Source of the DNA: Reyranella sp.
GTDB lineage: Bacteria > Pseudomonadota > Alphaproteobacteria > Reyranellales > Reyranellaceae
Direction: 5' to 3'
DNA: 64,000 bases
Assembly (NCBI RefSeq): GCF_004296935.1
Contig: NZ_SCVH01000075.1
Location: 101,470-165,469, forward strand
The translations under genes and the position numbers were made by a program. Below are positions 18,064 through 26,970 of the stretch, piece by piece. Position 1 is the first letter of the stretch. Every line of letters begins with the position of its first letter. The notes beneath the pieces are model-generated. The model made no database searches. It was not told where the DNA came from and saw nothing but the letters and a program-made list of their open reading frames with translations.

Positions 18064-19080
18064 TTGTCGCTGCGCCTCAGCGTTCTCGACCAGTCGCCGA
18101 TCCGCAAGGGTGGTACGGCGGCCGACGCCGTGCGCGAAACCCTCGAGCTGGCACAGCTCTGCGACCGCCTGGGCTATGTCCGTTATTGGCTGGCCGAACA
18201 CCACAGCAGCGAGGCGCTGGCAGGCTCGACGCCGGAGGTGCTGATCGCCCGCGTGGCTGGCCTCACCGAACGCATCCGGGTCGGGTCGGGCGGCGTCATG
18301 CTGCCGCACTACAGCGCCTACAAGGTGGCGGAGAATTTCCGCATGTTGGAGACGCTGTTTCCCGGCCGCATCGATCTCGGCGTTGGACGTGCGCCGGGCA
18401 GCGACCAGCGCACCATGCGCATCCTGGCCGACGGCAAGTCCAACTGGAGCAATGCCGACAACTACCCGGTCCAGGTGCGCGATCTCGTGGCGTGGCTCGG
18501 CGATGCACTGCCCAACGACCATGCCGGCCGTGGCGTCACGGCCCAACCGGTGGGCGAGAGCGCACCGGATGTCTGGCTGCTGGGCTCAAGCGACGATAGC
18601 GCGGCGCTCGCGGCGCACTTTGGCCTGCCGTTCTGCTTCGCCCATTTCATAAATCCCGACGGCGGCGACGGTGTGACACGCGCCTATCGCGCCCATTTCA
18701 GGCCCTCGGCGCTTCACGCGCAGCCGATGCCGCTGATGGCGATGGGCGTGCTGTGTGCGGAGACCGACGAGGAAGCCGATCTGCTGGCCAAGAGCCGAGA
18801 TGTCTGGGCAATGCGCCTGCGCACCACCGGCAATCCCGGCCCCATACCCTCCGTCGAGGAGGCGCTGGAGGCCGCCAGGGATCCGCGCGTGGAAACCTTT
18901 CTCACCTCGATGCGCCGCCGCTCGCTCGTCGGCTCGCCCAGGACGGTGCGTGCCGGCCTCGAGGAACACGCCGCCCGCTACCAGGTCGACGAGATCATGG
19001 TCGTGACGATCTGCTTCGACTTCGCCAAGCGCAAACGCTCCTATGAGCTGATCGCCGAGGAATTCGGGATCGGCGGCTAG
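18064..19080 (+). CDS. LLM-class flavin-dependent oxidoreductase
   Basis: A 338-residue luciferase-like protein beginning at a TTG (MSLRLSVLDQSPIRKGGTAADA), the usual N-terminus of the MsnO8/YhbW-type group. Other family pieces are RYWLAEHHSSEALAGSTPEVL, RIRVGSGGVMLPHYSAYKVAENF and GRIDLGVGRAPGSDQRT. Members are TIM-barrel reductases or monooxygenases using FMNH2; the substrate is unknown. It follows accA by only five bases, yet metabolic linkage to fatty-acid synthesis is not implied. The stop overlaps that of the convergent TPR gene by four bases. Confidence 0.87.
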   Translation: MSLRLSVLDQSPIRKGGTAADAVRETLELAQLCDRLGYVRYWLAEHHSSEALAGSTPEVLIARVAGLTERIRVGSGGVMLPHYSAYKVAENFRMLETLFPGRIDLGVGRAPGSDQRTMRILADGKSNWSNADNYPVQVRDLVAWLGDALPNDHAGRGVTAQPVGESAPDVWLLGSSDDSAALAAHFGLPFCFAHFINPDGGDGVTRAYRAHFRPSALHAQPMPLMAMGVLCAETDEEADLLAKSRDVWAMRLRTTGNPGPIPSVEEALEAARDPRVETFLTSMRRRSLVGSPRTVRAGLEEHAARYQVDEIMVVTICFDFAKRKRSYELIAEEFGIGG

Positions 19081-20357
19081 AGTCCAGCTAGCGGAAAGCC
19101 GCTGCCCCTGCCGTTCTGCGGACGGCGCCTTGAAATAAAAGACCGTGCCTCCTCGGCGCGACCGGCCCGCAGCATCGCCGACGTCACCAGATACTCGAGC
19201 AGGTCGCGCTGGGCGCGGCTGCCGCCCAGGCGCTCGTGCGTCGCCAGCAGCGGCTCGATCTCCGCCGCGGCGCGAACCCAGTTGCCCTGCGCAAAGGCCT
19301 CGAAGCCGCTGGCCATCGGCTGCAGCATGTCGGCGGTGGCGCCGCGCGGGCTTTCGACGAACTTGGCCAGCGTCTCACCATCGCCCGCCATGGCGTAGGC
19401 GAGCGCCGTGTGCATGTCGACGAAGCCGAGGCCGGTCCTGGGGAACCACTTGGTGGCGTAGTCGGCGAGTTCGCGCCACCGCTCGGGACGGCGCGGCTCG
19501 CCGGCCATCTCGGCGCGGGCGAGGAAGGCGGCGCAATCGGTCGCGACGTTGACCTGTGGTCCCCACGCGGCCGCAGGGCTGAGCGCGTCGTCGTAGATGC
19601 GCCACGCCTGCGCGGTGCGTCCGGTCTCCAGCGACCACAGGGCGAGGTGCCAGCTGTTGTGGCAATGCATGAGGCCGTCGCGCGGATAGTCACTCATCCA
19701 GTCCGTCAGGAAGGCGAGGCCGGCCTCGCGCTCGCCCAGTTCGTAGAACAGGTGGCCGCGGATGTGCGCGGCATGGGCGCTGCTGGGATAGCCGGCGAGG
19801 GCCTGGTCGATGTTGCGCTGGCCCTCGTCGAACATCTGCAGCTCGATCTGCGCGAAGGCAAGCTGGGTGCGGTACCACCAGTCGTCGCCATAGTGCCTTT
19901 CGAACGGCTCGAGGAGGGCGAGCTGGTCGACCTCGCGGCCGGCCTTGCCAGAGAAGCCGATCAGGCCGAACACGCTGGTCGCCGGCGCCAGCGCCATGGC
20001 GTCGCGCGGCCAGCTCTTCATGTGCTCGTGGATCGCCTCGAGCGCGGCCGCACCCTGGCCGGTCAGGATCTTCTCGAAGATGGCGATCTGGCTTTGCTCG
20101 CGCGGCGTCGCGGCCTCTGCCAGCTCGCGTGCCCGGGCGAGCGGCGCCTTCGCTTCGTGGCCGCGCCCCAGAAGCTGTTTGGCACGGGCGAGCGAGATGT
20201 GGCCGAGCGCAAAGCCTTCGTCGGCTGTCACCGCGGCCTGGAAGGCCGTGTCCATCCCGGGAGTGGCCGCCATCAGGCTGTCGACGCCGGCCAGGTAAGC
20301 GTCGCGCGCGACCGTCGAGGTCGTGGTCAGGTCATTGCCATAACGATCCTGAAGCAT
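19077..20357 (-). CDS. Tetratricopeptide-repeat protein (TTC38-like)
   Basis: A 426-residue soluble protein made mostly of paired helices. The arrangement of ARDAYLAGVDSLMAATPGMDTAF, ALGHISLARAKQLLGR, the W-W-rich HYGDDWWYRTQLAFAQIELQ and HCHNSWHLALWSLETGR matches the tetratricopeptide-repeat protein 38 family. These are scaffold-like proteins of unknown biochemical role. It has no signal peptide. It lies three bases downstream of the TIGR02466 oxygenase, so the two are probably co-transcribed. The pairing may mean a shared pathway, which is inference. Confidence 0.75.
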   Translation of the reverse strand: MLQDRYGNDLTTTSTVARDAYLAGVDSLMAATPGMDTAFQAAVTADEGFALGHISLARAKQLLGRGHEAKAPLARARELAEAATPREQSQIAIFEKILTGQGAAALEAIHEHMKSWPRDAMALAPATSVFGLIGFSGKAGREVDQLALLEPFERHYGDDWWYRTQLAFAQIELQMFDEGQRNIDQALAGYPSSAHAAHIRGHLFYELGEREAGLAFLTDWMSDYPRDGLMHCHNSWHLALWSLETGRTAQAWRIYDDALSPAAAWGPQVNVATDCAAFLARAEMAGEPRRPERWRELADYATKWFPRTGLGFVDMHTALAYAMAGDGETLAKFVESPRGATADMLQPMASGFEAFAQGNWVRAAAEIEPLLATHERLGGSRAQRDLLEYLVTSAMLRAGRAEEARSFISRRRPQNGRGSGFPLAGL

Positions 20358-20360
20358 GGC

Positions 20361-21023
20361 TCAGCTCTTTTCCTTGCCCGCGGTCGCGTCCCACAGGGGC
20401 GCCGCCATGGTCTCGCTGAAGTTCTTGAACATGAGATTGAACGAAATGCTGATGCGCTCGCTCTTGCCGTCGTTGGCCGGCACGGTGTGCTTCAGCCACG
20501 ACGGGAAGATTACCAGCCGGCCCTCCTTGCTCTGGGCATGGGCGCCGTTGGCGGTGAGCCGGGTGTACTGCCGCGGCTTGGGCATGATCATCGAGGCCTG
20601 TCCGCGCGGGTCCTGGAAGAAGATCTGCGAGCCGGGCGCCGGAATTGCCACGTAATAGACGCCGCTCAGGTAGTTGTTCGGGTGATGATGCATCGGGTGG
20701 TAGGCGCCCGGCGGATTGACGTTCGCCCAGCAGCCGGTGATGCCCATCGCATATTGATCGACCTGCAGGAAGCGGGTGACACCCCGCGTTGCCGTCTCGA
20801 CCAGCTTAACGAACTCGGCGAAGGCCGGCCTGGTGTGGAGGTCCTGCGGAGTCTGCCAATTGCTGCCGGCCGGGATGTTGGGTCGGGGCGCGATCAGGCG
20901 CTCGATCTCGGCCTTGAGCCCGATATTCAGCGCCGCCGCCGCCACTGGCTTCAGGTCGACGATCCACAACGGGGTCGGAAAGATTTCCTGAACTTCCTGC
21001 TTCTCGATCATGGCTGCCATCAT
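20361..21023 (-). CDS. TIGR02466-family putative 2-oxoglutarate/Fe(II) oxygenase
   Basis: A 220-residue protein beginning with the family start EIFPTPLWIVDL. The double-stranded beta-helix metal site is suggested by HPMHHHPNNYLSGVYYV and a distal His in PSWLKHTVPAN. A candidate 2-oxoglutarate-binding Arg follows in ERISISFNLMF. Proteins of this family are predicted hydroxylases without confirmed substrates. Two or three nested ATG codons occur at the start (21023, 21020 or 21011); the first is listed. It sits immediately upstream of the TPR gene and divergent from a TauD-type dioxygenase. Confidence 0.82.
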   Translation of the reverse strand: MMAAMIEKQEVQEIFPTPLWIVDLKPVAAAALNIGLKAEIERLIAPRPNIPAGSNWQTPQDLHTRPAFAEFVKLVETATRGVTRFLQVDQYAMGITGCWANVNPPGAYHPMHHHPNNYLSGVYYVAIPAPGSQIFFQDPRGQASMIMPKPRQYTRLTANGAHAQSKEGRLVIFPSWLKHTVPANDGKSERISISFNLMFKNFSETMAAPLWDATAGKEKS

Positions 21024-21091
21024 ATCCCGCGATTGCCGGAATGTCCTTTAGGTGCTCCAATCGACCGGAAACAACGGGCCGGGAGGAGAAC

Positions 21092-21991
21092 ATGGCCATC
21101 ACCGTCCAGCCGACCACGCCGAGTTTCGCCGCCGAAGTGGGCGATGTCGATCTCGCCCGGCCGCTTGGCCCCGATGATCTCGCGGCGATCCGTGCCGCCT
21201 TCACCAGGTATGCCGTATTGGTCTTTCCGGACCAGCACTTCGACGACGACAGCCAGCTCGACTTCGCGCGCAATTTCGGCCCGCTCGAGACAACGGTGTT
21301 CAAGGCGCGCAAGGAACACAAGCTGCGCCTGCACGAGAATATGGCCGACGTCGGCAATCTCGACGCCGAGAACAGGATCCTCACCACCAACGACCGCCAG
21401 CGACTGTACAATCTCGGCAACCGGCTCTGGCACACCGATTCCTCGTTCAAGCGGCTGCCCGCCTATTGTTCCCTGCTGCACGCCCGGTCGATCCCGCCGA
21501 TCGGCGGCCATACCGAATTCGCCGACATGCGCGCAGCCTACGATGCCTTGCCCGACGCCACCAAGCGCCGGATCGAGGGACTGGTGGCCGAGCATTCGAT
21601 CATGCACTCCCGCGCCAAGCTGGGCTTCGCCGACTTCGACGAGGGCGAGCGCGAGGCTTTCAGGCCGGTGCCGCAGGTGATGGCGCGTCGGCTGCAGGAT
21701 TCCGGTCGCATGAGCCTCTATATCGCCAGCCACATCGGCGCGATCCGCGGCATGGACGATGCCGAGGCCAAGGCGCTGGTCGAGGAACTGACCAACCACG
21801 CCACCCAGCGCCAGTTCGTCTACAGCCATCGCTGGCGGGTGAACGATCTGGTGATTTGGGATGATCGCTGCACCATGCATCGTGGCATGGACTTCGACGA
21901 CCAGCGCTACGCCCGCGACATGCGCCGCGCCACCGTCTCCGATGTGGCGCCGACCTGCGAGCAGATGGGGCTAGCCGTCGCCGCCGAGTGA
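21092..21991 (+). CDS. TauD/TfdA-family 2-oxoglutarate-dependent dioxygenase
   Basis: A 299-residue TauD/TfdA-type enzyme. The HxD pair is His114-Thr-Asp116 (WHTDSSF), the distal ligand His263 lies in CTMHRG, and the 2-oxoglutarate arginine is in DMRRATVSD. The opening FAAEVGDVDLARPLGPDDLAAIRAAF is typical. The likely chemistry is hydroxylation with CO2 release, as in 2,4-D or taurine degradation; the actual substrate is unknown. A strong GGAGGAG ribosome site is present six bases before the ATG. Its 3' end overlaps the convergent acetyltransferase by 21 bases. Confidence 0.9.
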   Translation: MAITVQPTTPSFAAEVGDVDLARPLGPDDLAAIRAAFTRYAVLVFPDQHFDDDSQLDFARNFGPLETTVFKARKEHKLRLHENMADVGNLDAENRILTTNDRQRLYNLGNRLWHTDSSFKRLPAYCSLLHARSIPPIGGHTEFADMRAAYDALPDATKRRIEGLVAEHSIMHSRAKLGFADFDEGEREAFRPVPQVMARRLQDSGRMSLYIASHIGAIRGMDDAEAKALVEELTNHATQRQFVYSHRWRVNDLVIWDDRCTMHRGMDFDDQRYARDMRRATVSDVAPTCEQMGLAVAAE

Positions 21992-22486
21992 GCGGCGCAT
22001 CACGGCGCGCCGCCAGGACGGGTGGCCGTGCCCGATCTCGGTGAGCAGCACGCGGCGTAGCGCCGGCGGAAGATTGCCGCGCTTTACCTCGACGAAGCCG
22101 CGCCGCCGGTAGAACGGCTCGTTCCATGGCACGTCGCGATAGGTCGTGAGATAGAGGGCTTGATGGCCGAGCGCTCGCGCCGCGGCGGCAGAGCGGTCGA
22201 TCAGCGTTGCACCGAGTCCGCGGCCCTGCCAGCGGTCGAGGACCGAGAGCTGCTCGATCCAGGCGGTTCCACCCTTGATCTCCATCAGGACGAAGCCGAC
22301 GACGCGGTTCAGCGGCGAGGTGGCCACCCAAAGCAGGTCGTGGCGGTGGCCGCATTCCAGCGACGCCAGGCTATGTGGGGGCATATGGATGACGAGGTCG
22401 AGGCCGACGCGGCGATAGCGCTCGTCGGCCGCGTTTTCGATCTGCGGCAGCAGCGGAATTTCATGGGGACGGGCCGCGCGAATCAT
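21971..22486 (-). CDS. GNAT family N-acetyltransferase
   Basis: A 171-residue GNAT protein. The acetyl-CoA loop is visible as LSVLDRWQGRGLGATLIDRS (Q/R-x-x-G-x-G/A) and a later TYRDVPWNEPFYRRRGFVE gives the terminal strand pair. The start MIRAARPHEIPLLPQIENAA is typical of the fold. The acceptor substrate is unknown. The true start is taken at 22486, since the much longer open frame continues through the opposite strand of the MaoC gene. The last 21 bases overlap the TauD-type gene tail to tail. Confidence 0.87.
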   Translation of the reverse strand: MIRAARPHEIPLLPQIENAADERYRRVGLDLVIHMPPHSLASLECGHRHDLLWVATSPLNRVVGFVLMEIKGGTAWIEQLSVLDRWQGRGLGATLIDRSAAAARALGHQALYLTTYRDVPWNEPFYRRRGFVEVKRGNLPPALRRVLLTEIGHGHPSWRRAVMRRSLGGDG

Positions 22487-22528
22487 GCCGGGATTGGTTA
22501 CGCTGCCGCAAAGCCCGGAGGAAGCGCC

Positions 22529-23401
22529 ATGACAATCGACATCGAACCGCTGAAGAAGGAACTCGGCCGCAAGATCGAGGACGAGGACGTCGTCACCCAG
22601 GCGCCGCTCAAGGGCATGATCGCCACCTTCGACCGCCAGGACAAGGTGCCGGCCGAAGGCGAGCCGATCGCGCCGGGTTGGCATCTCTGCTTTCTCCATT
22701 CCTACGCGCGCCGCCACGTGCTGGCGGAGGATGGCCTGCCGACCGAAGGCGGCGTATTGCCCAAGATCCCGCTGCCGCGGCGCATGTATGCCGGCTCGAC
22801 CTTCACCTTCGAGGGCGACATCAGGGTCGGCGACAAGCTCCGGCGCGAGACCGAGTTCTCCGATGTGCAGCTCAGGAGCGGCGCCACCGGCAACCTGATC
22901 GTCACCAGTCAGACCCGCCGCATCTACACGCCGCGCGGCCTGGCGGTGACGGAAGTCGCCAACACCGTGTTCCGTGAGGAGGTGAAGGCGGGTGACAAGA
23001 GCGGTGTGCCGGTGCGCGAGGCCGCGCCTGCGGACGTGCCGTGGCGGCGCACCTTCAAGGTCGATCCGGTGATGCTGTTCCGCTATTCCGCGCTCACCTT
23101 CAATCCGCACCGCATCCACTACGACCGCACCTACTGCATCGAGACCGAGGGCTATCCCGGCCTCGTCGTGCACGGGCCCTTCGCCCAGCAATGCCTGTTC
23201 GACCTGCTGCGCGACTCCGCACCCGGTCGCAAGATCAAGACCTTCGCCATCCGCGCCCGCGCGCCGCTGTTCGATACGGCGCCGTTCGACGCGATCGGCC
23301 GGCCGACTGCCGACGGCCAAGGCAAAGTGGGTGGCGCCGAGCTCTGGACTGTGACGCCCAAGGGCACCATTGCCGCGCAGGCCACCGCGACCTTCGCGTA
23401 A
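22529..23401 (+). CDS. MaoC-type acyl-CoA dehydratase (FAS1/HTD2-like, mesaconyl-C4-CoA hydratase-like)
   Basis: A 290-residue double hot-dog protein. The N-terminal half carries PRRMYAGSTFTFEGDIRVGD and the C-terminal half the hydratase motif RYSALTFNPHRIHYDRTY, with the catalytic Asn-x-x-His. It is followed by YPGLVVHGPFAQQCLFDLL. This is the arrangement of mesaconyl-C4-CoA hydratase and HTD2-type dehydratases. It would hydrate or dehydrate an acyl-CoA. The ribosome site GGAGGAAG is strong. It lies five bases before an MFS carrier, suggesting uptake and catabolism of an organic acid. Confidence 0.85.
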   Translation: MTIDIEPLKKELGRKIEDEDVVTQAPLKGMIATFDRQDKVPAEGEPIAPGWHLCFLHSYARRHVLAEDGLPTEGGVLPKIPLPRRMYAGSTFTFEGDIRVGDKLRRETEFSDVQLRSGATGNLIVTSQTRRIYTPRGLAVTEVANTVFREEVKAGDKSGVPVREAAPADVPWRRTFKVDPVMLFRYSALTFNPHRIHYDRTYCIETEGYPGLVVHGPFAQQCLFDLLRDSAPGRKIKTFAIRARAPLFDTAPFDAIGRPTADGQGKVGGAELWTVTPKGTIAAQATATFA

Positions 23402-23406
23402 GCCAG

Positions 23407-24669
23407 ATGCAAGCACCGCCCCTGCCTCGGTTCCTGATCCCGCGGCTGCCGTTCTTCTATGGCTGGGTGGTGTTGGGCTGCATCTGCCTCGCGGGCTTCG
23501 CGCGGCAGGGTCCGGCCGTCGCCGTGCTCTCGATCTTCGTCGTGCCCATGACCGACGCGTTCGGCTGGTCGCGCACGGAGATGTCGGGCGCGGTGTCGCT
23601 GGGCGGGCTGCTGGCGGCCGTCATCTCGCCGATGATCGGACCCTTCGTCGATCGCCGCGGCGCGCGGCTGGTGCTCTGCCTTGCCGTGGCCGGCACCGGT
23701 GTCGCCTGCATGGCGCTGTCGCTCATCCAGTCGTTGCTCCTGTTCTACGTTCTGTTCTGCTTCGCGCGCATGGTCTGGGCGGGGCCGTTCGATCTCGGCC
23801 TCTACGGCGCGCTGAACAACTGGTTCGTGGCCCGTCGCGCCGTTGCCACCTCGATCGCGACGCTCGCACAGATGTCTGGTCTCGTGGCCCTGCCGCTGAT
23901 CGCGCAGCTCGCCATGGGCCAGGCAGAGACCGGCGCCGACTGGCGCGCCGGCTGGATCGCGGTCGGCGCCACGGTGCTGATCGTGGGCTTCGTGCCATGC
24001 TGGCTGCTGCTGGTGCGGCGACCGGAGGATGTCGGCCTGCAGCCCGACCGGCTCGTCACCGGCGATGCCCCGCCGCTCGTCGAGCCGCGCTGGAGCCGGG
24101 CCGAGGCGATGCGCACACCGGCCTTCTGGCTGCTCTCGCTCTACACCGTGCTGGTCTATCCCGTGCAGGCGGGTGTGAGCCTGCATCAGGCGCCGCATCT
24201 GATCGAACGCGGCATCCCGCCGATCCAGGCTGCAACGGTGATCGCGATCTTCTCCGCGCTCTCGGCGGTCGCGAGCTTCGGTATCGGCTTCCTGCCGCGG
24301 AGCTGGCCGGTGCGCTACCTGATGGCGGCGTCGGCTGTCTGCCTCTGCATCGGCAGCCTCGGCCTGATCGGCGTTTCCTCGGCGCTCACCGCCATCCTCG
24401 CCGCCGGAGTGTTCGGCGTGGGAATCGGCGGCGTCATGATGCTGCTGCCCATGGCCTGGGCCGACTATTTCGGCCGCGAAAGCTACGGCGCGATCCGTGG
24501 CGTGGTGTTGGCCCTTCAGGTGACGGCACAGGCGGCGGGCCCGCTGGCGTCCGGCATGCTGCGCGACTGGAGCGGCAACTACACCGGGTCGCTGATCCTG
24601 TTCGGCATCCTGGCGGCGTTCGCGGTGGCGGCGGCGCTCCTGGCGCGGCGACCGCGCGCCCTCATTTAG
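23407..24669 (+). CDS. MFS transporter (monocarboxylate-type)
   Basis: A 420-residue protein with about 12 hydrophobic helices. The start PFFYGWVVLGCICLAGFARQG and the following FGWSRTEMSGAVSLG resemble the monocarboxylate/oxalate-formate subgroup of the major facilitator superfamily. PMIGPFVDRRGARLVL is the MFS loop 2-3 motif. Probable role is inner-membrane uptake of a carboxylate; substrate not determinable. It follows the dehydratase gene by five bases and is likely co-transcribed. Confidence 0.87.
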   Translation: MQAPPLPRFLIPRLPFFYGWVVLGCICLAGFARQGPAVAVLSIFVVPMTDAFGWSRTEMSGAVSLGGLLAAVISPMIGPFVDRRGARLVLCLAVAGTGVACMALSLIQSLLLFYVLFCFARMVWAGPFDLGLYGALNNWFVARRAVATSIATLAQMSGLVALPLIAQLAMGQAETGADWRAGWIAVGATVLIVGFVPCWLLLVRRPEDVGLQPDRLVTGDAPPLVEPRWSRAEAMRTPAFWLLSLYTVLVYPVQAGVSLHQAPHLIERGIPPIQAATVIAIFSALSAVASFGIGFLPRSWPVRYLMAASAVCLCIGSLGLIGVSSALTAILAAGVFGVGIGGVMMLLPMAWADYFGRESYGAIRGVVLALQVTAQAAGPLASGMLRDWSGNYTGSLILFGILAAFAVAAALLARRPRALI

Positions 24670-24916
24670 GCGGCTGGCTCAAGCGGCTTGCGGTGCGCGG
24701 CCCACTCCCGTACGATTCTCGCAGCCCGGAAGAGGCTGCGCCCGCTGGCAAATTGAGACGGCGGCAGCGCGATGAGGAAACAGGCTTCGCGTAGAGACAT
24801 ACCATCGGTGCAGATACCCACAGGTTCTTTTGGGGCCCTGTGACGCCGTTCGACAGCGGGACAAGCCCGCTTGCGGACGGTTGGCTGGATGAACATAGGC
24901 TTCACGGAGAGACCGC
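24670..24916. other. Non-coding gap before the peptide-importer operon
   Basis: These 247 bases hold no convincing gene. Two inverted repeats are visible on the plus strand: CACAGG/CCTGTG with an interior T-rich loop near 24829-24842, and GCGGG ACAAG CCCGC at 24856-24870. A weak sigma70-like pair (TTGCGG at 24871, CATAGG 17 bases later) could drive the downstream operon. A 44-codon minus-strand frame (24666-24800) was considered and not called. Confidence 0.4.
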
Positions 24917-25918
24917 ATGCCGCCGTTGCTGGAGGTAAAGGGACTCCATACCGAGTTCCGTACCGGAGCCGGCCGCGTTCCCGCGGTCGACGGCATCTCC
25001 TTTGCCGTGGAGCAGGGCGAGACGGTGGCCATTGTCGGCGAGAGCGGCTCGGGAAAGTCGGTTAGTGCGCTCTCGATCCTGCGCCTCGTCGCCGATCCAC
25101 CGGGGCGCATCACCAGCGGCCAGATCGTCTTCGACGGCAAGGACCTGCTGAGTCTGTCCGAAGCGGAGATGCGCCAGATTCGCGGCCGCGACATCGGCAT
25201 GGTGTTCCAGGAGCCGATGACTTCGCTCAATCCGGTGCTGACCATCGGCCGCCAGATTACCGAGGTGCTGGAAGCGCACCAGGGTGCCGACCGCGCCGCG
25301 GCCGACAAGCGCGCGCTCGAGCTGCTCGAGTTGGTCGGCATCGCCGACGGTCCGCGGCGACTCCGGCAATATCCGCATCAGCTCTCGGGCGGCATGCGCC
25401 AGCGCGTCATGATCGCGGTGGCCCTTGCCTGCAGTCCCAAGCTGATCATCGCCGACGAGCCGACGACGGCGCTCGACGTCACGATCCAGGCGCAGATCCT
25501 GGAGCTCATGAAGTCGCTGACGCTCAGGCTCAACGTCGCGCTGATCGTCATCACCCACAATCTCGGCGTGGTGGCGCGCTACGCCCACCGCGTGAACGTG
25601 ATGTATGCCGGCCGCATCGTCGAATCGGGCCCGGCCGATGCGATCTATCACGATCCGCGCCATCCCTATACGATCGCGCTGCTGAAATCGGTGCCGCGCC
25701 TCGACCAGCCGCGCCGTGCACGCCTCGATCCGGTGGAGGGCCAGCCACCGGACCTTACGCGACTCGATGGCGGCTGCGCCTTCCGTCCGCGCTGCCGCTT
25801 CGCCGTCGAGCAATGCGCCCAGTCGATCCCGTCGCTCGCTGCGTCGGGCGAAGCGGGCCATCTCGCCGCCTGCTTCCGCAGCGCCGAACTTGGCGCCGCG
25901 CGGGATGTCGCGGCATGA
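24917..25918 (+). CDS. Oligopeptide/dipeptide-type ABC importer, ATPase (DppD/OppD-like)
   Basis: A 333-residue ATPase: Walker A GESGSGKS near residues 39-46, Q-loop [12 protein letters not shown], signature [12 protein letters not shown], Walker [13 protein letters not shown] and switch His in VITHNLG. The C-terminal oligopeptide-transporter extension is present, with CAFRPRC and later cysteines that in relatives bind an Fe-S cluster. It energises uptake of a peptide-like or other amphipathic solute. Its stop overlaps the start of the second ATPase (ATGA). First gene of a five-gene operon. Confidence 0.93.
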   Translation: MPPLLEVKGLHTEFRTGAGRVPAVDGISFAVEQGETVAIVGESGSGKSVSALSILRLVADPPGRITSGQIVFDGKDLLSLSEAEMRQIRGRDIGMVFQEPMTSLNPVLTIGRQITEVLEAHQGADRAAADKRALELLELVGIADGPRRLRQYPHQLSGGMRQRVMIAVALACSPKLIIADEPTTALDVTIQAQILELMKSLTLRLNVALIVITHNLGVVARYAHRVNVMYAGRIVESGPADAIYHDPRHPYTIALLKSVPRLDQPRRARLDPVEGQPPDLTRLDGGCAFRPRCRFAVEQCAQSIPSLAASGEAGHLAACFRSAELGAARDVAA

Positions 25919-26910
25919 GCGCCGCCGCGAGCGAGGCTCCATTGCTGGAGGTCCGAGGCCTGGCCATGCATTTCCCGGTCAGCGAGGGCGTCGTGCTGTC
26001 GCGCAAGATCGGCGACGTGAAGGCGGTCGATGGTGTCGACTTCACGATCGGCCGCGGCGAGACGCTGGGCCTGGTGGGCGAGAGCGGCTGCGGCAAGACA
26101 ACGACCGGCCGCTGCATCCTGCGGCTCGAGACGCCGACCGCCGGCCAGATCCTGTTCGACGGCCAGGACATCAGCCACATGGGACGCAAGGACCTGGTCG
26201 GCCTGCGGCGGCGCATGCAGGTGATCTTCCAGGACCCCTACAGCTCGCTCAATCCGCGCATGAAGGTGGGCGATATCATCGGCGAGCCGATCAAGGTGCA
26301 CGGCGTCGAGCCGGACGTGCGCAAGCGCGACGCGCGCGTGCGCGAGCTCTTGTCGGTGTGCGGCCTCGATCCGAAGTTTGCCGACCGCTATCCGCACGAA
26401 ATGTCGGGCGGTCAGCGCCAGCGGGTCGGCATCGCCCGCGCGCTCGCCCTCGATCCGGAGTTCATCGTCTGCGACGAGGCGGTGTCGGCCCTCGATGTCT
26501 CGATCCAGGCGCAGATCGTCAACCTGCTCGAGGATCTGCGCGAGCGCTTCAATCTCACCTACCTCTTCATCGCCCACGATCTCTCGGTCGTGCGCCATCT
26601 CTGCCAGCGGGTCGCCGTCATGTATCTCGGCCGCATCGTCGAGATGGCCGCCGTCGACGAGCTGTTCGACAATCCGCTGCATCCCTACACCCAGGCTTTG
26701 CTGGCCGCGGTACCGATCCCGGATCCCCGCGTCGAGGCGACGCGCGACTTCCGCCCGGCCCCGGGCGAGGTGCCCAGTCCGATCAATCCGCCGTCGGGCT
26801 GCGTCTTCCATCCGCGCTGCCCCAAGGCAGTCGAGAATTGCAAGCGGGCGAGGCCCGTCCTGAGAGAGCTGCGGCCCGGCCATTGGGTGGCCTGCAGCGA
26901 AGTGAACTGA
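25915..26910 (+). CDS. Oligopeptide/dipeptide-type ABC importer, ATPase (DppF/OppF-like)
   Basis: A 331-residue ATPase, partner of the preceding one. It has Walker [10 protein letters not shown], the diagnostic Q-loop [14 protein letters not shown], signature [15 protein letters not shown], Walker [13 protein letters not shown], switch IAHDLSVV, and the C-terminal [10 protein letters not shown] cysteine module. It begins with an ATGA overlap. It would form the ATPase heterodimer of the importer encoded by 24917-30488. Confidence 0.93.
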   Translation: MSAAASEAPLLEVRGLAMHFPVSEGVVLSRKIGDVKAVDGVDFTIGRGETLGLVGESGCGKTTTGRCILRLETPTAGQILFDGQDISHMGRKDLVGLRRRMQVIFQDPYSSLNPRMKVGDIIGEPIKVHGVEPDVRKRDARVRELLSVCGLDPKFADRYPHEMSGGQRQRVGIARALALDPEFIVCDEAVSALDVSIQAQIVNLLEDLRERFNLTYLFIAHDLSVVRHLCQRVAVMYLGRIVEMAAVDELFDNPLHPYTQALLAAVPIPDPRVEATRDFRPAPGEVPSPINPPSGCVFHPRCPKAVENCKRARPVLRELRPGHWVACSEVN

Positions 26911-26917
26911 GGAACGA

Positions 26918-26947
26918 GGAACCGCAAGAGAACGGGGAACCGCAAGA
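26918..26947 (+). repeat. 18-base-period direct repeat before the binding-protein gene
   Basis: GGAACCGCAAGA occurs at 26918-26929 and again at 26936-26947, in the 60-base gap between the second ATPase and the binding-protein gene. The purine-rich copies precede the true ribosome site (AGGAGGAAG). They may influence translation of the binding protein relative to the ATPases. Confidence 0.6.
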
Positions 26948-26970
26948 AACCAACGGAACAGGAGGAAGCA

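Noticed and set aside
19236-21680. An 814-codon plus-strand frame opposite the TPR and oxygenase genes
   Set aside because: It runs through two real minus-strand genes and into the TauD gene in another frame; no family-like sequence in it.
24666-24800. A 44-codon minus-strand ORF (MSLREACFLIALPPSQ...) before the importer operon
   Set aside because: Third-position GC is lower than in neighbouring genes, the ribosome site is weak, and I recognise no family. It could still be a small protein; conservation would decide.
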